Shown: positions 1 through 12,650, counted from the stretch's first letter. The stretch is 60,000 nucleotides of DNA from Nymphaea colorata (GCF_008831285.2 NC_045147.1:10917427-10977426), one strand, 5' to 3'. Notes: a model not told the origin generated them from the sequence alone. Numbers and translations: made by a program.

Positions 1-922
1 TTGAGCTGGCCCAAGGCCTTTAGCGGCAGCCCAAACCCGGGCTACTTAGTTATTGGGTTGGGTCCGACCATCAATTTCATATGCATCGGGTGCTCAATTT
101 GATGTTTACCCTTATTTGAAACTTTATACATTTCATTTTTTTAATATTTCAAAAACACACGTAATATATCAAGTGTTTTTAAGAGAGCCATCGTGGCACG
201 CGTAAAGTTTATATGGAAGCCATCGGCAATGCACCAAAAGTTTGTATGTTTGCCCGACAAGTTTTTTTTTTATCGGGTCGACTATACTGTCGAATAGCCA
301 GCTCAAGCCCGGCCCATCACGGGTCAAGTACCCAACTACCTGAGATATCAGGCACGTTGCTCAACTTTAGTCACGGGCCCCTGCTTTCATGGGGACATAT
401 AGAGAATAAAGGTCACCTCTCTGCACCTTGTTACTCCTGCCCTCCCCAAATTTGACTTAAACAGGTATTGGCTAATGGGATTTAGATCTAGATTTGGATT
501 TTGATGTTTTTCTGATATTATACACTTTGTATTTGAGTGGCGTAAGATTCAATATTCACACGTAATTGTGTGATGTGCTCATTATCCGATTCGGGTCAGA
601 CATAATATCTGAATTTATAATCGACCATACAACTGAATATCTAATATGAATATGAGCAGTAATCAGATCCAGATTCGTTACTATATATCTCGGGGACTCT
701 TACTTAAGTCAACAATTGAATAACATGTCCGATCCATTTCTATGTCTCCTTAATTTTAACGGTGGGTCCAACTAACACTAAAACGGTCCACTAGAAGAGT
801 TCCCAACAAAAAAGAGCCAAATAATGCTGAAGTTCTCATTCTTAAGAGGGCAGGCGCCTGTTAATTGGATTGAGGGAGAGGAAGGAAAAATTTAAATGCT
901 GATTCCGTAAATCTTTTCGTTC
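1..922. other. Intergenic DNA, no gene recognised
   Basis: This stretch is AT-rich with short GC-richer patches made of GGGTC/GACCC-like words. No open frame here resembles a known family. A motif of about 50 bp around 758-800 (GTGGGTCCAA...ACGGTCCACT) recurs at about 2292-2335, which suggests a small dispersed repeat. Nothing else can be supported. Confidence 0.6.
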
Positions 923-1147
923 GTGAGACTGCCCATGAATTTGACTATTTTTGTTTGGGTGCTCTACACACTCAACCTGTCTGGTTTCTGGGGGTGGGTC
1001 TCAAGGTTGTGGCGCATTTGGGAAGAGCACAACAATAGGGTTTTTAGGAACACCTTTTCTTTGTCAGATTCTGTAACTCGTCTTGTGTATGGGGATGTCC
1101 ATTTAACTATTCGGCTACGGTGTGGTACTCCGCCTGCAATTGGGTGA
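923..1147 (+). pseudogene. Possible 3' end of a LINE reverse-transcriptase ORF (fragment)
   Basis: The 74-residue frame contains a stretch reading LWRIWEEHNNRVFRN followed by SLSDSVTRLVYGDV. This resembles the tail seen after the zinc-binding reverse-transcriptase domain of plant LINE elements, where an IW-E-RNNR-F motif is common. The DNA after the stop is T-rich for about 150 bp, as a LINE 3' UTR can be. No reverse-transcriptase core, endonuclease domain or poly(A) tail with TSD is visible, so this is at best a short remnant. The call rests on motif resemblance alone and could be coincidental. Confidence 0.35.
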
Positions 1148-4100
1148 CTGTGCCGCTTCGTCTACTCGCTCTCTCTCCACCTCTCTTATTTCGTTTTATT
1201 GTGCGGTTTGTTTTGTATATTTCCTTTTTTTGTTCTTGTTTTTATGGTTTGTTATTGTAGCTAGGGGACTTTTCGTTCCTAAATTTTGTAATGAATTCTC
1301 ATTTTATCGGCTCTCTCTCTCTCCACTCTTACTCTCTGCTGCTGGCGGTCATCCGCCATCGCCTTGTCGAAGGGATGACCGGCGCTTTGCCAAGTCTAAA
1401 AGGTCCGTGAGGGCACCCACAGTGGTGATAAGCGGAAAACTGTCGTTAAAAGTTGCATTAGTTAGGTTAACTAGTGGGAGAGGAGACGAATCGCTGCTTC
1501 TGAGAATGCTAGTAAATATATGGGAGCATATATCTAAAAAAGCATAAAGCAGGACATGAGTCTTCTTTTTCAATTTTTGTGGGCGACTACGTCTCCAACG
1601 TCAACAAGCAAATTCATGCGGAACAGCTCGATATCTTCCACCTCCCTCATATCTTTCACGATCACTTTTATGGCTGATCACGTGAAAGTCTTCTCCTCAG
1701 GGGTCTTGTGGGCTTGACTTCTCGGAAAAGTCTTTCACTATCACTTTTATAGCTGTATCACACACGGTTAATTTATGATCGAATTTATGTGATTTGTTGT
1801 TAAGGGGCTTTGATTGATTAATTTTGTGACCCCAGCAGCTTAATTTCCTTGTTCAAGTTCATATGTTAGAATCGGACAAAAAATTATGGTCCGTCTGCTA
1901 CTGGTGTGGGCCATTGCCCACCCCAACCCTTGAATTATCTTATTATGAGTGACCTTGCTGAACTTAGGTTTAGCCTTATGTTGTGTCCACATTAAACTTA
2001 GGTCAGTTCCCTTTGGTTAAAATTTTTTATTTGGCCGCTCAAAGGTTCTTAATGTTAGTTGAGTCCCTCCCCTCAAATTTCTTTTCTAGACTCATATCAT
2101 ATTTAATGTTAATGTGTTTCTACAACCAGAATTTCTTATGCTGTTTTTGTTTTGCAATGCATCAGATTTTTCCAATCTTTTGTTCCTATCATTTGTATAG
2201 CTCTATTTTTTTTTATCAATAAAAGGTTGGGAGACCTATCCCTCGCTGATTTGCATAGGAATATATTCAATCCACTTTGATGACTACCTTGTTTTAAGGG
2301 TGGGTCCAATTAATATTAAACGGTCCACTACTTGAAGATTTTCCAGGAAAGTAATATAGAATAAAAAAGTTGCAAAGCATGTCCCAAAAGTAGAAATCCA
2401 AATTTTTGGTAGGGTGGGATGAAAAAGCAAAAGTGCTCATCAGTCAAAGCTTTGCTTACTGAAATATAAACACAAACGAGCATCATCCGGGTCGGCCCGT
2501 TCTTTCCACGCGCTGCGCAGTTCCTTGACGTGTTTGCTACTCTTAAGACGTCCACTTTTAGGCGTACAGATACATGATACATGGACTCCCCACACTAACC
2601 CATTAGAATTCTTATTGAAAGACCTAAAATCAGAACATGATAACTCAAAATTCTATATGAAGTGTCTACACAAGACTTGGACCGGTGACTCCAGTTCTCT
2701 TCAGCCAAAAAAAATCTTGACTCTACCACTGCTAAAGGCTGAGCTCCAACTTGAGTTTTTCTTGGTGCGTACGGTTCTCAATGTTCAAAACATGCAAATA
2801 GAAAGAGAATTGCATTCTTACATGGAGATCCAGATCCAGACCCGCTACCCATGGGCACTAGCCAGGTGAGTCTGGGAAACCAAGCGGCCATTTTTAATCA
2901 AATTTTAGTTGGGGAACATCGACCTGCTTTTCTAAACTTTCTAGAACATGACGTTGTGAGCTGAGTCATAGCCATGGTAGTAATTAAGATCAAGTCGCCA
3001 ACCTCAACAAAAGGAATATTGATGCATATATGCAAGACCTGCATCAGACGGTATCTTAACAAATGATGACCAACTCGCTTTTTAGATAGTACGGTTTGAT
3101 ATAGATCCAGATGCCTATGAGTCAATATATTAACCAGAAAATGAGTTCTCTTAGTATTTTAATTTATCCTAACTTAACTGTAACCAAGGTAAATGAATAT
3201 ATATATATAGATAGATAGAGAGAGAGAGAGAGAGACAGAGAGAGAGAGAGTCCCGCGACTCCATAATGTAATAGGTATGCTCCATTAGACCCAATAGCAT
3301 GATCAGAGTTAAGATGTGAACGGATTGGATATTTCCTTAATCATATTCGTTTTTTCAGACATTCACGTATTTAGATTCAAATACGAATAAAAAAAATCAT
3401 ACCCAAATATGAGTCAAAAACTTGATTTTACTATCCGTATCTAAATCCAAAATTTGAACCAGATTTTGCCAAATTTTCAAAAGGTAATAGAATTAGATAC
3501 AAGATATTTGTTAAAAAATGAATCCAATCCAAAATCTGTATATGAATTCAACCGGGTATTTATGTATCTGAATCTGAATCCGATCGAATGTTATTTATTA
3601 AATCGGAATCCCACCCAATTTCTTAATCGAATATTAATTTTTTTTTCATATTTGATTTTTCAGAATGGGTTCAATAAGATATTCGATTCAGATCAAATAC
3701 ATTAACATCGTTAGAAATAACCAGTGGCTATTATTATGATTATTATTTTAATTCTTTTCTTCTTTGTTAAATGCTGAGCGCCAGATCAAATACATTGTCA
3801 TTGTTAGGAATTACTTTCCTTTTTTGTTAAATGCTGAGCGCCCGATGAAGACGCTTAAGATCAAAATGGTGTAGCTGGACGCGTATTCTTTTTTTTGCGA
3901 TTCTTCGAACTAAAATATTTATAATGATTGAGAATTGATTTGATTTTTCTATTATTTTTATGGGCGCCGACTCTACGGGGAGGTCTGACTTTTTCCGATG
4001 TGAACGAGCACATATGCGGAACAACTAAGCTGCTTCCTTCCTTGTCCACTCATTCCTCACGCAACTCGAGGCGCGTGGGCTGAAGTTAAAAACCAACCCC

Positions 4101-4339
4101 AACCCAACATAAGATCTGATATTGGATCATGGCTAATCTATATTGGATCTCATTTAGACATCAGATTTGGGTTAATATTCAGTTATAAAACTATATATCC
4201 AATTTCAACGTAATTGCTGAATACGATCCAGATTTCTTTACTTAGATCAGGCTATTAGCTCGCAAAGCCCCAGTAGTACTGGGGCCACGCTTAGCCCATC
4301 AAGATGTAAAATATATATACTTTATTGCCTTACTATTGT
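1148..4339. other. Intergenic DNA upstream of peroxidase A, partly duplicated upstream of peroxidase B
   Basis: No protein-coding gene is recognised. Blocks near 1577-1730, 3830-3990 and 4096-4250 have clear counterparts near 11127-11265, 11640-11850 and 12275-12425 upstream of peroxidase B. The duplicated unit therefore reached at least 3 kb upstream of the gene. The part at 3330-3710 is AT-rich with many GAATCC/GATTC-type words. A (TA)n-(GA)n microsatellite lies at 3198-3250. Confidence 0.6.
3198..3250. repeat. Compound microsatellite (TA)n-(GA)n
   Basis: A run of TA dinucleotides passes through GATA units into an interrupted GA run. This is a simple-sequence repeat with no other visible role. 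Confidence 0.9.
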
Positions 4340-4346
4340 ACCAACT
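4340..4346 (+). promoter_or_regulatory. Candidate AC/SMRE element (ACCAACT)
   Basis: ACCAACT fits the secondary-wall MYB-responsive consensus ACC(A/T)A(A/C)(C/T). It lies about 110 bp before the TATA box of peroxidase A, and the equivalent position before peroxidase B reads ACCAACC. The match is short and could be chance, and conservation between A and B may only reflect recent duplication. Confidence 0.3.
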
Positions 4347-4451
4347 CCTTTCGACCAGTCTTAGTCAATTGTATCTTTAGCCGTTTACGCGCTATGTTTT
4401 CTTTTCTTCATCCTGTTTGCTGCAATGATGCTACTCCCTTCCAGTCCATGC

Positions 4452-4460
4452 CTATAAATA
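4452..4460 (+). promoter_or_regulatory. TATA box of peroxidase A
   Basis: CTATAAATA lies about 113 bp before the chosen ATG. The same nonamer sits at the equivalent place before peroxidases B (12642) and C (26266), so it is conserved across the family here and fits a plant core promoter. Confidence 0.75.
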
Positions 4461-4564
4461 CCAGAGCCACGCGCCCATTTGAATGCAGAGAAACACAAGT
4501 TAGAATCGAGCTTTCCCACAAATCGCTTCATCCATTGCTCTTTCGAGATAGACGGACAAAATAC

Positions 4565-5834
4565 ATGAAGGGCATCATGGTGCCATATTCCTCTACTCAT
4601 GGCCGCCTCGCCATGGCCGGTAGCTTGGCACTGTTCTGCCTGCTGATGGGGTTGGCTTCAGTCGGATTAGCTCACGATGGCGAGCTGCGCGTCGGTTACT
4701 ACAGCCGCAGCTGCCCTTCCGTGGAGGACGTCGTGAGAAGCACGGTCGCAAAGGCTGTTGCTAGCGATCCCGGCATGCCTGCTGCGCTGATCAGGTTGCA
4801 CTTCCATGACTGCTTTGTCAGGGTGAGCACCTACCATCTTCCTATCTGTTTGATCTATGTCTGTAACTGTAAGTAGCACAAAATTATAAATGCTATGGTG
4901 CCATCCCAGTTTGACATATTCCAGTTTGAGATTAGTATATTTCCATAATGTAGTAGTGTTCTAGAAAACCATGTCCCATCTCCAACTGGCCAACTTTCTG
5001 TGTAAGAAATCCTTGACGAATTTATTTTAACTGAAACATGGAGATTTTGATTTAAATTCACAGGGTTGTGATGCATCTGTGCTGCTGGACTCCACCCCGG
5101 GCAACCCAGCCGAGAAGGATTCCCCTACAAACAACCCCAGCCTCAATGGATTCGACGTCATAGATGCAGCCAAATCCACCTTGGAGTCCCAATGTCCGCA
5201 AGTCGTCTCTTGTGCTGACATCGTTGCCTTTGCCGCCCGGGAGTCCGTCCGCATCGCCGGAGGATTTTACTACCCAGTGCCGGCCGGGCGACGAGACGGC
5301 CTTGTCTCCAAGAAATCTGAAGTTAACCAGAACTTGCCGATGGCATTCTTCAACGTCAAGCAATTGGAAGAGAACTTTGCAAGAAAGGGCTTCTCGTTGG
5401 AGGACATGGTCACGCTGTCCGGTGCACACACGATCGGGGATTCCCACTGCTCTGCTTTTTCGAACAGGCTCTATAACTTCAAGAACACAACGAATGCATC
5501 AGATCCATCCATGGACCAGACGTATGTGTCTGACCTGAAAAGCAAATGCCCAGCTCCAGGATCGGGGCAGGATCCAACCGTATCATTGGACCCAGTGACA
5601 CCACGGACGTTGGACAACCAGTACTACGTGAACGTGAAGTCGCACAGGGGCCTTCTCTCATCAGACCAGGCATTGATGGACAGGGCAGACACGGCCAGGA
5701 TGGTGCTGGCGAACATAAACAGTGGGTCGATGTGGTTGCATAAGTTTGCGGATGCGATGGTGCGGATGGGGAAGATCGAGGTGTTGACTGGGTCGCAGGG
5801 ACAGATCAGAAAGTCCTGCAGGGTTGTCAATTGA
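4565..5834 (+). CDS. Class III secretory peroxidase A (two exons)
   Basis: Haem peroxidase predicted to oxidise phenolics with H2O2 in the cell wall or vacuole. Exon 1 is 4565-4822 and exon 2 is 5064-5834, with a 241-bp GT-AG intron in phase 0 between FVR and GCDAS, the classical intron-1 site of the family. The product is 342 residues, a normal length. The N-terminus has a hydrophobic signal peptide ending near [10 protein letters not shown]. Visible motifs are distal Arg77 and His81 in RLHFHDCF, proximal His208 in LSGAHTIG, the RRDG motif and the eight family cysteines (50, 83, 88, 130, 136, 215, 248, 338). An NTT site near residue 227 could be N-glycosylated. The ATG at 4565 could be replaced by the one at 4577 (MVPYSS), which aligns better with peroxidase C. 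The other two classical introns are absent. It resembles peroxidase-5-like proteins, and the exact isoform and substrate are unknown. Confidence 0.95.
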
Positions 5835-8119
5835 AGTCGTTGGTTAGGTTTCAATAATGCTTTGATCCCTAGTTCTGGCTGTCCGAATCTGAAAATCTAA
5901 AACCGTTCTTTTTCTCATGTCTGATATTATAGCAGACAAAAATAATGTGATGAAGTTTGGCTATGTCCAATTGGCTATCATCACCAACTTTATCCATTTC
6001 AGTTGTACTCGTCAGACAAGTGATTGTTGCAATAATTTTTCGTTCTTGATTGGTAAGATACCTTATTGTGCATTATCATTGCTCTCTCTCTCTCTCTCTC
6101 GCTCAAGATCTGTCTATGTCTCCGTCTCTCGCTAGGTGATCCCTTTTGTTCTAATGGGTTCGGGCGTTTGACGCTTCATGTTATCTGGTTTTTCTTTTTC
6201 TATGGTTTTGTGTGTTCGTGTTTGAGGACAAGTTTTTTGTTTGTTTGACGAACGACGCTCTGGCTCAGACCACATTATGTTTTCTCCTAAATTAAATATT
6301 GCTTCCTATCTTTGCAGTTTAGTTTAACCTTCATTCTATTGTCATCTAAGTAGGTGAATGCAGTTCAGTAAATGTGACTTCAGTATTTTATATGACATCT
6401 TCTTGTGAATAAGAACTTCTAAGGAGTTCTCTAGATTGTTTCAATCATAGCCACAAATAACATTTCGGAGTTTAAAGTGGCAAGGATTTTTTAGATATAC
6501 TATGACAAGCTTAAAAATATGGAAAAAAATAATATTTTAAAAGAAAATTTAAAAAACAAAAAAAAAGAAAAATAAAATAAGTGAGAAAATAATAACAGAA
6601 AGAAACATCAAAAGATAAATAGATTTGCAACAAATAAAAAATAGAAAGTAAAAAAAGCTGTTTGACATTAAAAAAATAAGAGAACATGAAAAAATGCATT
6701 TTTTCATGTTTTGTTTTCAAAAAACACGTTTTTTAAGTTTTAAATGGCGTTTCATTTCCTCACATTTTTTTCACTTTTTTTTTTCGAAAATAACGTGTTT
6801 TTTGTGGCTATGGATTCAATCACATTAGGTCTCTTGTTATGACATCGACTTAAGTGTTATTCTGATACGCTTGAACGAGGTGAAAGTAGCTTAAGCCTTA
6901 ACAGTCTTTCTTCATTATATCTCATTATATTATAAAGTATAAGCTATGCATCAGCCGTACGAGCAAGGCATCAAATTCATTATGTATCTTCTTTGTTGCT
7001 AGAGCAATAAGCTATAGCTAGTTATATATTGGCTGATGCCTGGATTAGATTTAATGTTCAATCTGACGCCTATGTTCAATCTGATCAGAGCTGTGTCAAT
7101 GGTGACTCGGTTACATGTGCTTGATGAATGTTGTTTAATATATAATATATTTTTCTTATTTCTATTATGTAAGATTCCACACCAATGCAAGTTGTATGTC
7201 ATCTTCTATAAAAATGAAATGTTTGCCGCAAGTAGTCATCAAGCCCCACATGTGGACTACTATGGTTCTTGTTTGTTTATGATGATTTTACTTGGTGAAA
7301 GATGTATGCTTATGTAAGACGTCTTCCTAAGTTTCGTTGGCTTTATTAGCAATATATAAATGATTGAAACTTGGCTTCTTCACTATGTAATATAAGCAAT
7401 CAGCTTAGTACTGAACATACATGTTAGCGAAGAGACACAAAATATGTTGCTTTTACATGTTCAGTGCCTCCAGTGCAAGTTGGATAAGGGCTTCTAGTTT
7501 TTGAAAATTTGAACCATCATAAGCCAATCTTACAAGCATGGTACCTGAACACAATTTTATTATGTTAAGTCTGTCTTGTTTCACTGATCCATCATCACAA
7601 AATCACAGATTACGTAATGATGACTATTGCAGTCTTGTGCACCCAGAATCTTCGGATCCAATTGGAGATAAAGGCTTGGTATAGATATAACCACTGGTGT
7701 GCTTTAATCTAATAACAGTAACACATCTAGTATGAACTAATCCCTATGCATAACTAGTGGAAATGCATCAAGGATCCCTAAAAGAAGTATACCATGCTGT
7801 TTAAGATTGGGGAAAGCCTTTTGTACATATTAATGAGTGATCTGCTTCATTAAGATAACATCATTCTCAAGGGTAACTTTCCAACAAAATGGCTCTTTCC
7901 CCTATAATATGACAAAGTTTCTCTTCAGTAACAGTATCACTTGAAGTCTCATAGTTAGCCATCCTTCGCCCCACATTTTCCTGCAGTTCGAACAAAAATC
8001 ATTAGATATTTTGATTCAATGATATGTCCAAGCTGCCTTATAAGTTCATCACTTGTTTGTCATCAACATCTTTTTAAAATTTTTGTGATTCTTCAATATG
8101 AAAATCATAATTATGCATT
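5835..8119. other. Intergenic DNA downstream of peroxidase A
   Basis: The first 230 bp are shared with the 3' flank of peroxidase B, including a TTTCAATAAT stretch near 5849 that may serve as a weak polyadenylation signal. A short (CT)n run lies near 6081-6103. From 6500 to 6800 the DNA is very A/T-rich with long A and T runs. No gene is recognised. Confidence 0.6.
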
Positions 8120-8133
8120 ATGTGTGTGTGTGT

Positions 8134-8194
<61 letters not shown>
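8118..8194. repeat. Compound microsatellite (GT)n-(CT)n-(AT)n
   Basis: Three consecutive dinucleotide runs follow each other without a gap: TG, then TC, then TA. The layout is like that at 15163-15275. Confidence 0.9.
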
Positions 8195-8196
<2 letters not shown>

Positions 8197-8362
8197 ATTC
8201 GGTTTGGATGTACAAATAGGACATGTAAAAGCACTTTGTATGCGCACAAGAATTTCTACGGGAACCAAAAACGAAAAAACATAACTAGTTTCTATTGTAG
8301 AGAGTTAGATTTCAAACCATTTTGCCTCACCAAAAAGCCATTTCATTTCTTACGGTAATCCC

Positions 8363-8665
8363 ATGGTTGATGAAAGTTGGATTAGTAAACACATGTATGT
8401 TAGATTGTTGGAATTTTGATTTTTGACGTTCATGTCACTATCTATATACCATAAGTACCTTTACAAACATTCTTCTACTTTTTTTATTAGGTTAAGCCAA
8501 AAATATTTAAATGGAGTTAACGAGTTTATCGAATTTGCCGAGATGAATAATTCAGTTGTAAATGAGAAGATTAGATGTGCTTGTCTAAAGTGCAGCAGTT
8601 GTGAGCTTAAAAACTTACAACACACTAAAGAAGATATGATTTGTCACGGGTTTGTATTATTGGAA
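8363..8665 (+). pseudogene. CACTA (En/Spm) transposase-associated domain fragment
   Basis: An ATG at 8363 opens MVDESWISKHMY. After an apparent intron or insertion ending near 8489, the reading resumes as RLSQKYLNGVNEFIEFAEMN and then shows Cys-X-Cys-X2-Cys and ICHGF. This order matches the small N-terminal domain of plant CACTA transposases: a D-x-SWM start, a Y-x-G-V-x-F-x-x-FA helix, a Cys-rich zinc-like segment, then a C-x-GF motif. No catalytic transposase or TNP2 homology follows, and no CACTA terminal repeats were seen nearby. It is a remnant of a mobile element and probably silent. Confidence 0.65.
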
Positions 8666-11126
8666 CTCATCAAAAAGTTTGCATTATTCTTTCTTTCTGA
8701 CGGTGCACAATTTGAAACTTCTAATTTCACTTGCAGACCAGGCTTCTTCTTGGTTCAGAGCTTTTGAAAGGACTTGATGCCATGTCAGATGATGTAAGCT
8801 TCTATGCGTCTCTTTTTTTCTGATGCTTAAAAATTGTCTGACATTTTAGTGCTGTAATTTTGATTATGTTTGTTAACATGTGGGAAATATCCTGCTTAAT
8901 TAGTCAGCTCTGACATCCAAATATCATCCAGTATTATGGTAGTGTTTAGAAACATTCACAATTTATTTACGTTCATCCTTGTGCTCAACCCATTGTCACA
9001 AATATTGTTTTCTTTTCCACAAAAATAAGATGAAAATGGGAAATTAAAGAAAACCATCCAAAATACAAAATTGCAATATTTAAAAGAATGATACTAAAAT
9101 AAAAATATCACTTTTTTTCTGTTTTTTGCCAACAAATGTGAAGTTGAAGGAGAAGATGTAACGACCCTAATTTTTGAGGTTTCTCTTTTTCCAGAATCCA
9201 AAATTGTTTAAAATGAAAATCATAATGTGTAGAAATAACTTTTTAAAGCATCAACCTTTCAAAACTATTAGGCACTGTTGCCGACTACCTTAAAACCCCC
9301 AAGACTTAAACAACATATATGATTACACATTCAAGGACAATATTTCATAATGTCATGGAGTACAATTATATGGAATATCCCAAATTCTTTAAATTTACAA
9401 AAAACCAACATACAACACATATGAGTTAAACACCATCAGCTCATTACGATAGCACTACAACCTCATTACCACCACTTCTATTGACAATCACTTGAAATGA
9501 GAAATTGGATGTGAGAACCTGAGAAAGTTCTCAGTACAACGTCGACCATTGGTTTACTAGTTTATATACGTCATGCAGTACAAATCAAACTTACACTATT
9601 AGTATGTAAAGTTAGGAGAAACAAGACATAGACTCCATGTGGAATATGCACTTGTATAATTTTAAAACGAATAATAAGTATTTCCAATAGTAACATATTC
9701 AAGTGGTAGTTATTTTCTGTTGGCATGCTTGCAACCATAATTAAGTGTTTTCATGCCTAATCAGAACACAGGTGGTGTCTCAACCGATATTGGCATTTTC
9801 ACACAATTAAGCAGTTCAAACCATACACGGTTAGAACAGATTATGCATTAATCATTATGAACATTTATGCTTAATTCAAATATTTTAGCATGCTTTCCAT
9901 ATATATACTGGTGTGCTCATATGATTCACCTACTGCATGTTCAACATGTATAAGCATTTGGAATAGCATGACTAAATCACAATAACCAACATAATAAAGG
10001 TCATCAAAATCAATTATCAACTACATCCAGTAATCATTAGAGTCAACAACACGCATTTCAAATTCAAATTTAAACAAACTCGTGATGTAGCAAGATCACA
10101 GTGACATCAATCTGTAAGTGAGTCTCCAACCGAGACTGGTCCATATCTAAATCTATATGCGACTATTATCCTTGCATAAATCAATCCGCAAAACCAAAGC
10201 AAACTGAATGACAAGAATAACCCATTTTCTTTTGCAATAAAGTGGCACAGATGTCCATCATATTATTAGATCGCAATACAAACAAATGTATATTACAAGC
10301 ATATACATTTGTTAAAAGAAGTTAGATCGGGATCCACATGTATTTTGTAACAACGAATATGCACAAGCGTACATGAAAGAAATTCGAGCCATGTCTATTA
10401 AATGCTAATGAAGTACATGAGATCCATACCCATATCTACTGTTTATCGCAATTCTTGCCTTACTTTCATAAAATTATCTATTATATTGAATGTCATTTAC
10501 AATAATTAAACATAACATAAGAAACTGAGTCTGAACTTGTGTATGCTTAACTAACTCAGTCAAACTAGATTTTGGATATGTGCTTGAATAAAATCTGTTT
10601 GGAATAGTGAACAAACCACAATGCATGTATTCTCAAAATAAATCAAATATAGTTATAAACCCAATTATAAATGGGTTCAAAACAAGTGAAATCCATATTC
10701 AAATCCAAATTTAATAACTAACAAAACTTGCATTTCAGGGCAAATTAAGATCAGGATTCAAATCTTTTTGGACTTCAAAAATCTGATCATGGTCCTCCTG
10801 AAGAAATGTTAAGATAATGCAAAACGGCACTGAAAATAGTACTAAGTTCTGACCTATTCGATTCACATCACGTTTCAATTAAAACGGAATTGAGACCAAC
10901 ATTTTCATGAAAAATATATTTATGAAAGTACAATCTGTTGAAATCGTTTGACCTCTAAATTGTGTAGAACAACAAAAAACATCTATTTTAAAACAAATCG
11001 AATCGATATCCAGGCCTACAAATCTCTAAAAATTTACATTGCAGGCTTTTATATACTTCATGATAGTTCATTCCAAAATCTGAATATTCCATGAAACAAA
11101 TCACGAAGGAAAATGTAAGCTCAATT
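8666..11126. other. Gene-free AT-rich DNA
   Basis: No frame of note and no recognised domain occurs. A TGTAACGACCCTAATTTTTG stretch near 9158 looks like the start of some plant LTRs, but I could not find a matching end or a partner copy. The rest is AT-rich unique-looking sequence. Confidence 0.5.
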
Positions 11127-11850
11127 TTTGCGGGCGCCTATATTTCCAATGTGAACATGCAAATCATGCGGAAGAACTCCAGCTGCATCATCTTTCTACC
11201 CATCACTTCATGGCTGACCACGTGAAAGTCTTCTCCTCAGGAGAATTGTGGGCTTGACTTCTCACACGTAACGATACCTTTGGCATGTATCACACAGGGT
11301 TAAGTTTGTGCTCGAATTTATGTGGTTTGTTGTTGATGTTAAAGGACTTTATCTTGCTAAGTTTGTGAGCCCAGTAGCTTAATTCCATCTTCAAGTCAGA
11401 TGTTAGAAGAAGATTAAAAAATTACACAAGACGTGAAATAGTAGTAAGATCCAGCAACAATGCCGGGATGGGAGAATCTGTTGCCCCATAAAGTAAATTT
11501 CTTATGAGAAAGACCGGGTGTTGACGATGCCCATCAAGCATAACCGCCGCCGGCTACGCCCGGCCAGCAACCCCCGCCGACGTCGCCGTAATCAGCGGGT
11601 TAACGACGGCCTCTTGTCATTCTTTTTAGTTTCTTTCTTTAAAAATGCTGAGCATCCGATGAAGATCGAAACAACGGACGCTCGCGGTTGAGTGTACCTG
11701 TTACGCCATGTTATGGCGTCGCGGGAAACGCATTCTTTCTACGACCGAACTTTGAACTAAAATATCTATAATGATTGAAAATTCGATCTGTTTTTTCTAT
11801 TATTTTTATGGGCAGCCCACTCTACGGGGAGTTCTGACTTATTCAAATGC

Positions 11851-12530
11851 GAACAACCACCGATGCGGGACGACGAAGGTGCTTCCTTCTTTATGCTCTC
11901 CTTATCTACTTCTTGCTCAGTGCTCACCAGGTTTTCTCACCTGGAAAACTCACCCCTTCTGCCCCGGGAAGCCAGATTTTTTTTTTTTTTTTTACAGGGG
12001 CACTATATCATATATCTTTATATTTGAAGGGGCAATTACATATATAACAAAGTAAATATTAATAGACCTTCGAGCATCTTTTACCACTACCCACACCAGT
12101 TTTTATTTTATGTGGCTCCGCCACTGAGGTGAATAGTTAAGATCCGGGTAGGGATCAACTTTTACCATATTTGACTTATTCAGGTTCTACATGAAGGAAT
12201 AAAGAACTTCGAGCATCTTTTCTAGGTGGTAGGTGGTGGTTCCCTATAGTTGGATCCAAATTCAAGCTTTATCTCTTAAAACATAAATATGCAATCATGT
12301 CTGATCTACATTGGATCTCATTCAGACATTAGATTTGGGTTAATATCCAGTTATAAACCTATATATCCAATTTCAATATAATTACTGAATAGGATTCAGA
12401 CTTCTTTACTAGATCAGGCTATTAGTTCGTCCGGCCGCTACATGGAAAGTTTCTCAAGCAGCAAAAAGCAAAAAGGGTTAGCTGCTTCGCCCATCAAGAT
12501 AAAAAATATGCATATTTTATTGCTCTTTGA
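11851..12530. other. Promoter-distal DNA of peroxidase B with possible small transposon end
   Basis: A poly-T run at about 11978-11993 is followed by AT-rich DNA, and TGGCTCCGCCACTG stands near 12111. That last motif resembles terminal sequences common on plant non-autonomous elements. Related ends may occur near 24646 and 53742, but boundaries cannot be fixed. The stretch 12275-12425 is paralogous to 4096-4250. Confidence 0.4.
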
Positions 12531-12534
12531 TTGT

Positions 12535-12541
12535 ACCAACC
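12535..12541 (+). promoter_or_regulatory. Candidate AC-II element (ACCAACC)
   Basis: ACCAACC is the AC-II type MYB-binding motif found in phenylpropanoid and lignin promoters. It lies about 107 bp before the TATA box of peroxidase B. It is a short motif and could be chance. Confidence 0.3.
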
Positions 12542-12641
12542 CCTTTAGACCAGTCTTAGTCAATTATATCTTATGCTTCTACGCGCTGTGTTGTCTCCTC
12601 ATCCTGTTAGCTGCAAATTAAGAAGGTATCCCCTTCCATGC

Positions 12642-12650
12642 CTATAAATA
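12642..12650 (+). promoter_or_regulatory. TATA box of peroxidase B
   Basis: CTATAAATA is identical to the motif before peroxidase A and lies in near-identical flanking DNA, about 120 bp before the ATG. The core promoter therefore looks intact although the downstream splice site is not. Confidence 0.75.

Larger units (their letters stand above)
1570..6065 (+). repeat. Segmental duplication unit A (paired with 11120-14640)
   Basis: Unit A holds peroxidase A with its 5' and 3' flanks. Colinear similarity to unit B is seen in the distal upstream block, the proximal promoter, both exons, parts of the intron and about 230 bp after the stop (for example GACAAGTGATTGT near 6015 and 14583). Similarity stops near 6065/14640. 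Spacing between shared blocks differs, so insertions or deletions followed the duplication. Confidence 0.75.

Noticed and set aside
5058-5447. Minus-strand frames across the peroxidase exons (also at 13665-14252 and 27119-27400)
   Set aside because: They are antisense shadows of the conserved peroxidase exons, with no independent support.
8098-8358. Frame through the (GT)(CT)(AT) microsatellite
   Set aside because: Simple-sequence translation (runs of Ser-Leu and Tyr-Ile) without a domain.
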